The position numbers and the translations under genes are program-made. The notes beneath the pieces were generated by a model. That model was not told the DNA's origin. It saw only the letters and a program-made list of their open reading frames with translations, and searched no databases. Source: Deinococcus ficus (GTDB lineage Bacteria; Deinococcota; Deinococci; Deinococcales; Deinococcaceae). From it: a DNA stretch of 64,000 nt. The stretch is from contig NZ_CP021083.1 of NCBI RefSeq assembly GCF_003444775.1, forward strand, positions 1 to 64,000, read 5' to 3'. Positions 1-8,423 of this stretch are shown piece by piece (within the stretch, counting starts at the first letter, position 1; every line of letters starts with the position of its first letter).

Positions 1-28
1 ATAAAAATATCCAGATTAGGAGAATACC

Positions 29-778
29 ATGTCACACGCGACCTTTGCCCCTACCGCCCAGCCCTACACCACCCAGACCACCGTCGGCCAGCTCGTCGCC
101 GACCGGCCCGACCGCTCCCGGCTGTTCATGAAACTCGGCATCGACTACTGCTGCGGCGGGAAACTCACCCTGCAGGACGCCGCCGAGAAAAAAGGTCTGG
201 ACGCCGCCAGCATCCTCGCCACCCTCACCGCCCTGGAAACCCTGGAACCCGCCGGCAGTGCCCCCAACCCCGCGCTGATGAGCCTCACCGCCCTGGCCGA
301 CCACATCGTGGGCACCCACCACGCCTACCTGAAAGAAGAACTGCCCCGCCTGGCCTTCCTGACCCGCAAGGTGGCGGCCGTCCACGGCGACGACCACCCC
401 TGGCTGCGCGAGGTGCACGCCGTGTACACCGGCCTGGCCGAGGAACTCAGCAGCCACCTGCAGAAAGAGGAGGTCATCCTGTTCCCCGCCATCCGCAACC
501 TGGAGCAGACCGGGGACTCCGGCGCGCCCTTCGGCGCCGACCTCTCGCACCCGGTGCTGATGATGGAACACGAGCACGCCGAGGCCGGGGAGGCCCTCAC
601 CAAACTCCGCGCCCTGACCAGCGACTTCACGCCGCCCGCCAGCGCCTGCAACTCCTTCCGCGCCATGCTCGACGGCCTGGAACAGCTGGAACGCGACACG
701 CACGAGCACATCAGCAAGGAGAACAACATCCTGTTCCCGCGCGCCATGGCGCAGTTCCAGGGCACCCACCATGCCTGA
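29..778 (+). CDS. ric: Iron-sulfur cluster repair di-iron protein (RIC/ScdA/YtfE family)
   Basis: Cytoplasmic di-iron protein of the family that repairs Fe-S clusters after nitric oxide or oxidative damage. The N-terminal ~70 residues form the ScdA-type domain with the diagnostic Cys-Cys pair (C41-C42, context DYCCGGK). Residues ~85-240 are a hemerythrin-like four-helix domain with repeated His/Glu ligands (HHAYLKEE, HLQKEEVILF, HEHAEAG, HEHISKEN). Length 249 aa is normal for the family. The start has an AGGAG ribosome site at 18-22. The stop overlaps the start of the following cytochrome c gene, so it opens the nos-type operon. The context suggests it deals with NO made alongside N2O. Family call is firm; the role here is inferred. 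Confidence 0.93.
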   Translation: MSHATFAPTAQPYTTQTTVGQLVADRPDRSRLFMKLGIDYCCGGKLTLQDAAEKKGLDAASILATLTALETLEPAGSAPNPALMSLTALADHIVGTHHAYLKEELPRLAFLTRKVAAVHGDDHPWLREVHAVYTGLAEELSSHLQKEEVILFPAIRNLEQTGDSGAPFGADLSHPVLMMEHEHAEAGEALTKLRALTSDFTPPASACNSFRAMLDGLEQLERDTHEHISKENNILFPRAMAQFQGTHHA

Positions 779-1280
779 ACCCGCCCCAGCCCGGCGCCCC
801 GCCCGGCCCGGCTCGGACCTCGGGGCCACCCTCGGCATCTTCGCCGCGACCTTCCTGCTGTCGCTCGGCGGCGGGTACCTGCTGTTCAACCGGCCCGCAG
901 CGGCCAGCGCCCAGGCGACCGCCGCTCCCGCCCAGACGACTCAGGAAACGCACCCGGACACGGCGCACAACGAGGCCCCTGCAGAGGAGACCGGCACGAC
1001 CACCACTGCGGCCGCTCCGGCCGCCAGCGCGGAGATCTTCACGAAGCGCGGCTGCGTGGCCTGCCACTCCGTCAGCGCCCTGGACGTCCAGGGCGGCGTG
1101 ACCGGCCCGGACCTGTCCAGGGCGTACCTGAACGTGGCCGACAAGCACGGCGTGCCCGTCGAGGACTTCCTGAAGAAACCCACGTCCGCCGTGATGTCCA
1201 GCGTGCTGGGCGCCAACCCGCTCACCGACGAGGAACGCGCCCAGGTGCTCAGCGCCCTGCAGGCCGCGTCCGGGAAGTAA
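771..1280 (+). CDS. Membrane-anchored monohaem cytochrome c
   Basis: Likely electron carrier delivering electrons to the N2O reductase encoded next. A transmembrane anchor lies at residues ~18-40, followed by an Ala/Thr/Glu-rich linker (~45-85) and one c-type haem site, C95-V-A-C98-H99. The C-terminal ~70 residues fit a small class I cytochrome c, with candidate axial Met residues near 145. The start ATG overlaps the end of the RIC gene by 8 nt, and nosZ begins 15 nt after the stop. Family known: single CxxCH cytochromes often sit in clade II nos clusters. The specific partner is inferred from position. Confidence 0.88.
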   Translation: MPEPAPARRPARPGSDLGATLGIFAATFLLSLGGGYLLFNRPAAASAQATAAPAQTTQETHPDTAHNEAPAEETGTTTTAAAPAASAEIFTKRGCVACHSVSALDVQGGVTGPDLSRAYLNVADKHGVPVEDFLKKPTSAVMSSVLGANPLTDEERAQVLSALQAASGK

Positions 1281-1295
1281 GGAAGGACCTGAGCC

Positions 1296-3167
1296 ATGAA
1301 CAAGCTTCTGACTGCTCTTCTCGGCCTGTCCAGCGGCCTGCTGGTCTCCGTGCTGTTCTTCTCCGACGTCGGCCGGCAGAACGCCCGCGCCAGCACGCCG
1401 GACGGTGAGCTCGCCAGCGCCGCGCAGAAGGTGTACGTTCCGCACGGCAAGAAAGACGAGTACTACCTGTTCTCCTCCGGCGGTCACTCCGGGCAGCTGT
1501 TCGTGTACGGTGTGCCCTCCATGCGGCAGATCCGCATCGTGCCGGTGTTCTCGCAGGACGCCGCCACCGGCTACGGCTTCGACGACGCTTCCAAGAAGAT
1601 GATGGGCGGGTACACCTGGGGCGACTTCCACCACCCGGCCATCAGTGAAACCGCCGGCGACTACGACGGGCAGTTCCTGTTCGCCAACGACGTCGCCAAC
1701 AACCGCATCGCCGCCGTGGACCTGTCTCTGTTCCACACCACCGACATCCTGAAGATGCCGAACATGGGCGGCCCGCACGCCGCCGTGTTCGTCACGCCCA
1801 ACACCGAGTACATCGTGGCCCCCACCCGCTTCGCCCGGCCCCTCGGGGACGAGTACGCGCCGCTGGACAAGTACAAAGAGAAGTACAAGGGCGTCGTCAC
1901 GATGATTCAGTTCGACCGCGCGAAGAAGAAACTCAACCTCGCGTACCAGATCGTGCTGCCGCCCTGGTCGTACGACCTGTCCGACGCCGGGAAGAAGATG
2001 TCCGACGGCTGGGTGGTCATGACCACCTACAACACCGAGTTCGCCACCACCAACCTGGAAATCAACGCCTCCCAGAAAGACCGCGACTACATCGTGATGG
2101 TCAACTGGAAGAAACTGGAACAGGAGGTCGCCGCCGGCAAGGCGAACACCGTGAACGGTGTGAAGATGATCGACCCGCGCGACGTAGAGGGCGCCATCTA
2201 CGCCATCCCGGTCGCCAAGTCCCCGCACGGCGTGGACGTGACCCCCGACGGCACGCGCTTCGTCGCCTCCGGGAAGCTCGCCCCGCTGATGACGGTGTTC
2301 TCCTTCCAGAAGGCCTTCGACGCCATCGCGAAGAAGGACTTCGTCGCCAACGAGTTCGGCATTCCCGTCCTGAAATACGAGAGCGTCATGGAACGCGAGG
2401 TGGACCCGCCCGGCGCGCTCGGGCCACTGCACACCCAGTTCGACGACCGCGGCAACGCCTTCAACACCATGTTCATCTCCTCCGAGGTCGTGAAGTGGAA
2501 ACTCGACACCGGCGAGGTGATCGACCGGCAGCCGGTGTTCTACTCGCCCGGGCACGCCACCGCCGCCGAGGGTGACACCGCCGCCCCGGACGGCACGTAC
2601 CTGATCACCGGGAACAAGATCGCCAAGGACTCCTTCCTGGGCGTGGGCCCGTCCCACCCGGAATCGCTGGACCTGTTCGACATCAGCGGCGACAAGATGC
2701 AGCACCTCATGAGCGTGCCGATTCCCCCGGAACCGCACTACTCGCAGATGGTCAAGGCCGACAAGATCAAACCCAAACTGATCTACGACAAGGACGAGAC
2801 CCGCCCCGACTCCGTGTGGAAAGCCGACGACGCCCGCATCGAACGCAAGGGGAGCGAGGTGCACGTGTACGGCGTGGCCATGCGCTCCAAGTTCATCTTC
2901 GACGCCAAGGCCGAACGCAAGGACTCCTTCACCGTCAATCAGGGCGACCGGGTGTTCCTGCACATCACCAACATCGACCTCGACCAGGACATCACGCACG
3001 GCCTGGAAGTCATGGACTACAACCTGAACTTCGAAATCCAGCCCGGGCAGACCAGCACCCTGAGCTTCACCGCCGACAAGTCCGGGGTCTTCCCGATCTA
3101 CTGCACGAACTTCTGCTCCGCGCTGCACCAGGAGATGAGCGGACACCTGCTCGTCCAGCCGAAGTAA
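1296..3167 (+). CDS. nosZ: Nitrous oxide reductase, clade II-like with Sec signal
   Basis: Multicopper enzyme reducing N2O to N2 in the periplasm. Residues 1-31 look like a Sec signal without a twin-arginine motif, typical of clade II (atypical) NosZ. The beta-propeller carries the His motifs expected for the CuZ centre, including DFHHP (H112, H113), SPHGVDVTPDG, LHTQFDDRG, SPGHATAAEGD and PEPHYSQ. The C-terminal cupredoxin domain has the CuA ligand set in CTNFCSALHQEM (C603, C607, H611, M614), with an upstream His in DITHGLE. Length is 623 aa and no key motif is missing. It is followed by a NosB-like gene and nosDYF. Confidence 0.96.
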   Translation: MNKLLTALLGLSSGLLVSVLFFSDVGRQNARASTPDGELASAAQKVYVPHGKKDEYYLFSSGGHSGQLFVYGVPSMRQIRIVPVFSQDAATGYGFDDASKKMMGGYTWGDFHHPAISETAGDYDGQFLFANDVANNRIAAVDLSLFHTTDILKMPNMGGPHAAVFVTPNTEYIVAPTRFARPLGDEYAPLDKYKEKYKGVVTMIQFDRAKKKLNLAYQIVLPPWSYDLSDAGKKMSDGWVVMTTYNTEFATTNLEINASQKDRDYIVMVNWKKLEQEVAAGKANTVNGVKMIDPRDVEGAIYAIPVAKSPHGVDVTPDGTRFVASGKLAPLMTVFSFQKAFDAIAKKDFVANEFGIPVLKYESVMEREVDPPGALGPLHTQFDDRGNAFNTMFISSEVVKWKLDTGEVIDRQPVFYSPGHATAAEGDTAAPDGTYLITGNKIAKDSFLGVGPSHPESLDLFDISGDKMQHLMSVPIPPEPHYSQMVKADKIKPKLIYDKDETRPDSVWKADDARIERKGSEVHVYGVAMRSKFIFDAKAERKDSFTVNQGDRVFLHITNIDLDQDITHGLEVMDYNLNFEIQPGQTSTLSFTADKSGVFPIYCTNFCSALHQEMSGHLLVQPK

Positions 3168-3237
3168 GGCCTGGCCCTCAGGGAGCGGCCGGGCCCCTCA
3201 GGCCCGCCGGCTCCCTGACCCCTTGAAGAAGGTACGC

Positions 3238-3849
3238 ATGAAACGTGATCTGAACCTCTGGGCCACCCTGAGCCTGCTCACCGCGGCCGCCCTGATGCTC
3301 CTGAGCCTGTTCCTGCCGTGGTGGGCGATGAAGTTCTACGCCCCGCAGTACCCCGAGGGCCTGAACATCGTCGTGTACCCCAGCCGGCTCGCCGGGGACA
3401 TCGAGATCGTGAACGGCCTGAACCACTACATCGGCATGGCCCCCTTCTCCGAGGCGTCCTTCCCGGAGCTGAAGGTGCTGCCGGTGGTCGTGGTGGCCCT
3501 GGCCCTGCTGATGGCCGCCGCGGGCGCGCTGCGCCGCCGCGTGCTCGCCTGGACCACCCTGGGCCTGTTCGCCGTGGTCGGTGTGGGAGGCCTGTGGGAC
3601 ATGGCGCGCTGGCTCCGGAAGTTCGGCACGGAACTCGACCCGCAGGCGCCCATCAAACTCGATCCGTTCGTGCCGCCCATCCTCGGGAAGAACACCATCG
3701 CCAACTTCACCACCTTCAGTACCTTCCAGGTCGGGGCCCTGGCCCTGCTGCTGGCGGGCGCCCTGCTGGTCCTGGCCCTGACGCTCCGTGACCGCCCCGC
3801 CCGGGTGGCCGCCCGGACCGCACCCGCCCCGGAAGTGAGCGCCGCATGA
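3238..3849 (+). CDS. Nos-cluster integral membrane protein (NosB-like position)
   Basis: A 203-aa membrane protein with about four transmembrane segments (residues ~8-28, ~80-95, ~105-120, ~170-185). An extracytoplasmic loop contains GLNHYIGMAPFSE. It sits between nosZ and nosD, where clade II clusters carry the small membrane protein NosB, whose function is not established. I chose the ATG at 3238 because AAGAAGG (3226-3232) is well spaced before it; an in-frame TTG at 3223 is less likely. The stop overlaps the nosD start. The NosB label rests on position and topology. Confidence 0.75.
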   Translation: MKRDLNLWATLSLLTAAALMLLSLFLPWWAMKFYAPQYPEGLNIVVYPSRLAGDIEIVNGLNHYIGMAPFSEASFPELKVLPVVVVALALLMAAAGALRRRVLAWTTLGLFAVVGVGGLWDMARWLRKFGTELDPQAPIKLDPFVPPILGKNTIANFTTFSTFQVGALALLLAGALLVLALTLRDRPARVAARTAPAPEVSAA

Positions 3850-5132
3850 TCCGCGCCCTGACCCTCGGCGCGCTCCTGGTCCTGTCCCTGGCCTCCGCGC
3901 AGGTCAGCGAACTGCAGCGCCTGGTGGACCGCGCCGCGCCCGGCAGCACCATCCGGCTGGAGCCCCGCGTGTACCCCGGCAACACCGTGATCGGCAAGGC
4001 CGTGACGGTCGTCGGGCAGGCAGGCACCGTGCTGCAGGGTGACCACACCTCGAACGTGGTGCGCATCACCGCCCCGGACGTGCGCCTGGAGGGCCTGACC
4101 ATCCAGGGCAGCGGCCAGAGCCGCAGTTCCTCCGAGGAGCAGGCCGGCGTGCGCGTCATGGCGCCCGGCGCCACCCTGAAAGGCCTCACCCTGCGCGACA
4201 ACTACCACGGCATTCACCTCAACGGCGAGGCCGGCGGCGCCACCGTCGAGAACTGCACCGTCACCGGCGTGAAGGTCAGCACCCGGGGCGCGCAGGGCAA
4301 CGGCATCACCATCATCCGCAGCGGGAATCACCGGCTTCTGAACAACACCATCACCGGCACCCGCGACGGCATGTTCTTCGAGTACTCCAGCGGCGACGAG
4401 ATCCGCGGCAACCGCATCCGCCACACCCGCTACGGCCTGCACTACATGTACTCCAACGACAACGTCTTCACCGGCAACCACTTCTCCGGGAACCTGGGCG
4501 GCGCGGCCATCATGCACAGCGAACGCCTGACCCTGGAACGCAACGAGTTCTCGTTCAACCAGGGCACGCGGTCGTTCGGGCTGATCCTGCAGGGCAGCCG
4601 CAACATCCACGTGCGGAACAACGCCTTCCACCTCAACCAGCGGGGCCTGTACATCGAGCAGACCGTCGGCAGCCGCATCGAGGGCAACACCTTCTTCCGC
4701 AACGGCGTCGGCATCGAACTGTGGAGCAACTCGGCCTCGCAGGTGTTCAAGGAAAACCGCTTCGACCGCAACACCGCCGCCGCGGTCCTCGTGGGCGGCG
4801 AGTCGAACAACCAGTGGTACGAGAACGGCGTCGGCAACCACTGGAACGTCCCCGCGCTGGACCTCGACCGCAACGGCGTGGCCGACGCGCCCATGCGCTA
4901 CCACTCCGCGCTGGGCTGGCTGATCGAGCAGAACGAACTGGCGTACCTGTTCATCTCCAGCCCCGCCCTGGCCCTGTACGAGAAGACCAACCAGCTGTTC
5001 TCGCACGACCTCGCGGTGATCGCCGACGAGTACCCCCTGGTGGGCCGCGCGGCCCGCCCGCCCCTGTGGCTGCTTCCCCTCGGCCTGCTGGCCGTGGCCG
5101 GCGGCCTGCACGCACGAAGGAAGACCCCCTGA
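3846..5132 (+). CDS. nosD: NosD, periplasmic copper-site maturation protein
   Basis: Periplasmic right-handed parallel beta-helix protein of the NosD/CASH-domain family, needed with NosFY to assemble the copper centre of NosZ. It has a Sec signal (about residues 1-18), then repeated beta-helix rungs rich in G/N with motifs such as DNYHGIHLNG, GDEIRGN and RYGLHYMYSN. The C-terminus has a hydrophobic anchor followed by a basic tail (LLPLGLLAVAGG then ARRK). The length of 428 aa is typical. The start overlaps the preceding stop (ATGA) and the stop overlaps the nosY start (TGATG), so translation is coupled along the operon. Confidence 0.95.
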   Translation: MIRALTLGALLVLSLASAQVSELQRLVDRAAPGSTIRLEPRVYPGNTVIGKAVTVVGQAGTVLQGDHTSNVVRITAPDVRLEGLTIQGSGQSRSSSEEQAGVRVMAPGATLKGLTLRDNYHGIHLNGEAGGATVENCTVTGVKVSTRGAQGNGITIIRSGNHRLLNNTITGTRDGMFFEYSSGDEIRGNRIRHTRYGLHYMYSNDNVFTGNHFSGNLGGAAIMHSERLTLERNEFSFNQGTRSFGLILQGSRNIHVRNNAFHLNQRGLYIEQTVGSRIEGNTFFRNGVGIELWSNSASQVFKENRFDRNTAAAVLVGGESNNQWYENGVGNHWNVPALDLDRNGVADAPMRYHSALGWLIEQNELAYLFISSPALALYEKTNQLFSHDLAVIADEYPLVGRAARPPLWLLPLGLLAVAGGLHARRKTP

Positions 5133-5932
5133 TGCCTTACCTCTGGAAGGAAGTCCTGGAGCAGACCCGCGGCAAGGGCCTGTGGCTGGGCTTGCTGCTC
5201 GTCGCCCTGACCTCACTGTTCCTGCTGGCCCAGGCCCGCAGCTACCCCGCCGACCTGGGCTTCGAGGCGATGCTGCTCAGCCTGTTCGACATGAACGTGT
5301 ACCTGCTGCCCCTGCTCGCCATGTTCCTCGCGTCGTTCTCGGTGTACCAGGAAAAGGAACTCAAGACGCTGCTGATGCTCGTCACCAAACGCGAGTCCGG
5401 CCTCTCGTTCCTGACCCGCAAGTCCCTGGCATTGCAGACCGTGCTGATCGGCGCGTTCGTGGTCGCGTACCTGCTGCTCGCCTTCCCGATGAAGTTCCTG
5501 CTGAACTTCCACGCCGCGAGCTTCGGGGCGTTCCTGCTGGCCCTGCTGATCTTCCTTGCGGTGTTCGTGCAGGTGGGCGTGTTCCTGGGCGTGGCCAGCC
5601 GCAACAAGATGCAGCTGATCGGCGCGAACATCCTCACCTGGTTCGGCGTGGTGTTCCTGCTGGACCTCGCGTACCTGTACTTCCTGCCGGCCGTCACCGC
5701 CGACAACGCCCGGGCGTTCGCGTGGGCGTACTTCCTGAACCCCATCCACGCCGTGCGGATGATGCTCGAACACCAGCTGGGCCTGTTCTCCCTGACCGGC
5801 ATGTCCCGCATGATGGAAAAACTGGTGTTCCTCGACCCCCTCGCCTTTGCGCTGATCAACGCGCTGCTGTGGCCGGCCCTGTTCTTCGGCCTGGCCCTCC
5901 TGATCCGCAACGCCGGAGCCCACCATGACTGA
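5132..5932 (+). CDS. nosY: NosY, ABC transporter permease
   Basis: Six-helix ABC-2 type permease (266 aa) that partners NosF and NosD in copper-site maturation. Hydrophobic segments are visible near residues 16-35, 53-72, 102-125, 130-155, 165-190 and 235-260. The start at 5132 overlaps the nosD stop. The end overlaps the nosF start by 8 nt. Gene order nosD-nosY-nosF differs slightly from the common nosDFY order but holds the same three parts. Substrate is not readable from sequence; published work links NosDFY to sulfur or copper supply for CuZ. Confidence 0.92.
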   Translation: MPYLWKEVLEQTRGKGLWLGLLLVALTSLFLLAQARSYPADLGFEAMLLSLFDMNVYLLPLLAMFLASFSVYQEKELKTLLMLVTKRESGLSFLTRKSLALQTVLIGAFVVAYLLLAFPMKFLLNFHAASFGAFLLALLIFLAVFVQVGVFLGVASRNKMQLIGANILTWFGVVFLLDLAYLYFLPAVTADNARAFAWAYFLNPIHAVRMMLEHQLGLFSLTGMSRMMEKLVFLDPLAFALINALLWPALFFGLALLIRNAGAHHD

Positions 5933-6623
5933 CCTGAGTCTCCCCGCCGGCATGATCGACGTTCGCGGCCTCACCCAGGCGTACGGTGACAAGCGCGTCC
6001 TGGACGACGTGAACCTCAGCGTCGCCGAGCATGAGCGCTGCGCGCTGGTGGGCCGCAACGGTGCCGGCAAATCCACCCTGATCCACAGCCTCCTGGGCCT
6101 GCTGCCCGTCCGGCAGGGCCGCGTCACCCTGCGCGGCATCCCCGCGCAGCAGCACGCCTGGAAGAAACACGTCGCGTACCTCCCGGAGAAATTCCAGCTG
6201 TACCCGAACATGACCGGCACCGAGAACCTGCACTTCTTCAGCCAGGTCACCGGGCACGCCCTGAACGAGGACCGCGCCGACGAGGTCCTGCACGCCGTGC
6301 ACCTTCAGGACGACCGCGACCGCCTGACCGGCACGTACTCCAAGGGCATGCTGCAGCGCCTGGGCCTGGCCCTGATGCTGTACTACGACACCGAGATCAT
6401 CGTGCTGGACGAGCCCACCAGCGGCCTGGACCCCATCGGCCGCGAGGAGATCCTCGGGATCATCCGGCGGCTGCGCGGCAAGACGATCCTGATGGCCTCC
6501 CACCACTTCGACGAGATCCGGCAGGTGTGCACTCACGTTGCCCTGCTCGAAGGCGGCCGGATCACCAAGTTCACCCTGGCGGACTTCACCGACCACTACT
6601 TTAAAGGAGCGGCCCACCTGTGA
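5925..6623 (+). CDS. nosF: NosF, ABC transporter ATP-binding protein
   Basis: Cytoplasmic ATPase (232 aa) that powers NosY. The Walker A is GRNGAGKST (residues 43-51), the ABC signature region reads YSKGMLQRL, Walker B with catalytic Glu is IIVLDEPTSGLDP, and the H-loop His is in MASHHFDEI. All catalytic residues are present. It overlaps nosY at the 5' end and the following lipoprotein gene at the 3' end (GTGA), showing a tightly coupled operon. Confidence 0.95.
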   Translation: MTDLSLPAGMIDVRGLTQAYGDKRVLDDVNLSVAEHERCALVGRNGAGKSTLIHSLLGLLPVRQGRVTLRGIPAQQHAWKKHVAYLPEKFQLYPNMTGTENLHFFSQVTGHALNEDRADEVLHAVHLQDDRDRLTGTYSKGMLQRLGLALMLYYDTEIIVLDEPTSGLDPIGREEILGIIRRLRGKTILMASHHFDEIRQVCTHVALLEGGRITKFTLADFTDHYFKGAAHL

Positions 6624-6988
6624 CCCGCCCAGCCCTGATCCCCCTGTGCCTGCTGGCCGCCCTGCTGGCCGGGTGCGGCGCTCCCGCCCGCACCGACGTG
6701 ACCCTGACCCGGCCGCCCGTCTTCCTGAAAGGCGAGGCGGCGCCCCTGACCCTGCAACTGCATAGTGGCGGTGCCCCAGCCAGCGGGTACGCGGTGACCG
6801 CGCAGTTCAGCATGGCCCGCATGGACCACGGCCAGCAGGAGGTCACGCTGAAGGAGGTGGCGCCCGGCACGTACACCGGCGAGGTCGCCCTGCCCATGGG
6901 CGGCGAATGGGACGTCACCGTGAACGTCACCCGGGACCGAGACACCCTGGAACAGACCCTTACCCTGCGCGTCAACGACGGAGGCTGA
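6620..6988 (+). CDS. FixH/YtkA-like lipoprotein in the nos operon
   Basis: A 122-aa lipoprotein. The signal peptide ends with a lipobox (LLAGC, Cys19). The remaining ~100 residues form one beta-sandwich resembling FixH/YtkA-like domains, with SGYAVTAQFSMARMDHG and APGTYTGEVALPMGGEWDV; the Met/His-rich MARMDHG may bind copper, which is inference. The GTG start overlaps the nosF stop. FixH-like proteins assist cytochrome oxidase assembly in other systems. No NosL is seen in this window, so this protein is a candidate for copper supply to NosZ. Confidence 0.7.
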   Translation: MTRPALIPLCLLAALLAGCGAPARTDVTLTRPPVFLKGEAAPLTLQLHSGGAPASGYAVTAQFSMARMDHGQQEVTLKEVAPGTYTGEVALPMGGEWDVTVNVTRDRDTLEQTLTLRVNDGG

Positions 6989-6993
6989 AGGCC

Positions 6994-8049
6994 ATGCCCC
7001 GCCCCCTGACTCTGCTGCTCGCGGCCACGCTGCTCACCGCCTGCCAACCGACCCCCGCCACCCCACAGGGGGGCGTGCCGGCCTCCGCCCCCCGGGCAGC
7101 GCCCGCTTCGGCGGCCCCGGACCTGATCCGCATCAATGGGCGGGGCTTCACGCAGGCCGACCTCGACTTCGCGGGCCTGATGCTCAAACTGACCGTGCTG
7201 GCCCAGGACGCCGACCCGGCCGAGCAGGCCGCTGCCCTGAAACGGCTGGACAACGTGAACATCCGCCTCGATCACGTGATCGAGCGGTACGCCATGAGCC
7301 TGCTCGGGCAGGCGAAACACTACGCCGTCAGCGAGGCGCAGCTGAGCGCAGCCCGGCAGGCGTGGCAGGCGAAGATCGATGTCCGACCGGCGATGGGGCA
7401 GCTGATTGCCGATTACGGCCCGGACCGCTTCACCGGGCGCCTGCGCGAGTACCTCCGCCAGCAACTCGTCCGTGAACGCATCATCGCCGACCTGCTCGCC
7501 ACCGAGCGGCGGAAATCCCCGCAGGCCGGCGCGCGGGAACTCGATTACAACGTCGCGAAGGCCTACGACGCGCTGTACCAGGACCACGCCGGCGACCTGG
7601 ACATCCAGATCAACCTGCGCGGCCTGCCCCCCCGGCCCACGGGCGCCGCCGCGCCCGCCCGCCCCGCCCCCGCCCTGCACGTCCGGGACGGCGCCGGGCT
7701 TCCCCTGCCGCGCCCGGCCCCCACGGCCGCGCGGCCCCTGCTGGTGAACTTCTGGGCGACGTGGTGCGCGCCCTGCCGGGAGGAACTGCCCCTGCTACTG
7801 CAGGCGAAGGCGTCCGGGCGGTACGACGTGCTCACCGTGAACCTGGACGAGTCCCCGGGGGCGGTGCAGGCCTACCTGGACGGGCAGCAGCTGGGCGGCC
7901 TGCCCGTCGCCCACGCGAAGGCCGCCCAGCTGCCCGGCTGGACGATTCCCGGCCTGCCCACCACGTACCTGATCGGGGAGGGCTGGACGCTGCGGGGCCA
8001 GAAGTTCGGGCCGCTCACCCGCGCCGACCCCTGGATGCAGGGCCTCTGA
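6994..8049 (+). CDS. Lipoprotein with SurA-like N-domain and TlpA-like thioredoxin domain
   Basis: A 351-aa predicted lipoprotein (lipobox LLTAC, Cys17). Residues ~45-175 resemble the SurA N-terminal chaperone region (starting DLIRINGRGFTQADLDF and rich in helices). After a Pro/Ala linker a TlpA/ResA-like thioredoxin domain carries WCAPC (C258, C261) and a cis-Pro region (IPGLPTTYLIG). Extracytoplasmic TlpA-type proteins keep cysteines of copper chaperones or apocytochromes reduced. As the last gene of the nos operon it could keep the CuA cysteines or a copper donor reduced. The start ATG at 6994 lies 6 nt after the previous stop. The domain pairing is unusual; the function is inferred. Confidence 0.78.
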   Translation: MPRPLTLLLAATLLTACQPTPATPQGGVPASAPRAAPASAAPDLIRINGRGFTQADLDFAGLMLKLTVLAQDADPAEQAAALKRLDNVNIRLDHVIERYAMSLLGQAKHYAVSEAQLSAARQAWQAKIDVRPAMGQLIADYGPDRFTGRLREYLRQQLVRERIIADLLATERRKSPQAGARELDYNVAKAYDALYQDHAGDLDIQINLRGLPPRPTGAAAPARPAPALHVRDGAGLPLPRPAPTAARPLLVNFWATWCAPCREELPLLLQAKASGRYDVLTVNLDESPGAVQAYLDGQQLGGLPVAHAKAAQLPGWTIPGLPTTYLIGEGWTLRGQKFGPLTRADPWMQGL

Positions 8050-8067
8050 CCGGGCGACTAAAGCAGA

Positions 8068-8097
8068 GCACAGGCGCTCCCCTCCGGGCGCCTGTGC
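8068..8097. terminator. Convergent-gene hairpin terminator
   Basis: A perfect 10-bp stem, GCACAGGCGC at 8068-8077 and GCGCCTGTGC at 8088-8097, with a 10-nt loop. It lies between the end of the nos operon (+) and the end of a gene on the minus strand, so it may act in both directions. There is no long T run. Confidence 0.7.
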
Positions 8098-8110
8098 CGA
8101 TGACCTGGCC

Positions 8111-8422
8111 TTAGTCCTGCGCCGGGCGGGGCACCCAGCCCCAGTCGTGCAGGTACGCCTGGAAGGCGCCGATCAGCTCGGCCGCGTCTGCCTGATCCCC
8201 GGCCGGCAGGGCCGCGTGCCACGCCGCGAGGCGCCCGGCGGTCACGTCGGCCAAGGGGAACGGGTCACCCAGGTGTTCGGCCAGGCGGTCCAGCAGGGCC
8301 TCGAAGCGGGCTTTGCGCCACGGCGTCTGGCGGGTCACCTCGTTCAGGAAGTCCTCGGCGGCGTGCTCCAGCAGCGCGGTGCGGCCCACGATCCACGGCG
8401 CGCGGTACGGATGCAGGGTCAT
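8111..8422 (-). CDS. Small conserved hypothetical protein, integrase N-domain-like
   Basis: A 103-aa soluble protein, not recognised with certainty. It is predicted all-helical. The pattern FLNEVTRQTPWRKARFEALLDRL...VTAGRLAAWHAAL...AFQAYLHDWGWV recalls the SAM-like core-binding domain at the N-terminus of tyrosine recombinases, but no catalytic domain follows. It begins 1 nt after the PhoX-family gene stops, so the two are probably co-transcribed. Function unknown. Confidence 0.6.
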   Translation of the reverse strand: MTLHPYRAPWIVGRTALLEHAAEDFLNEVTRQTPWRKARFEALLDRLAEHLGDPFPLADVTAGRLAAWHAALPAGDQADAAELIGAFQAYLHDWGWVPRPAQD

Positions 8423-8423
8423 C

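Noticed and set aside
1..28. FNR-type site in front of the first gene
   Set aside because: Only 28 nt of upstream sequence are present. It is AT-rich but has no TTGAT-N4-ATCAA pattern, and the rest lies outside the window.
711..3146. Long open frame on the minus strand opposite nosZ and the cytochrome gene
   Set aside because: It is antisense to recognisable genes with intact motifs. Long antisense frames are expected in very GC-rich DNA, and the translation is low-complexity (V/G/H/R-rich).
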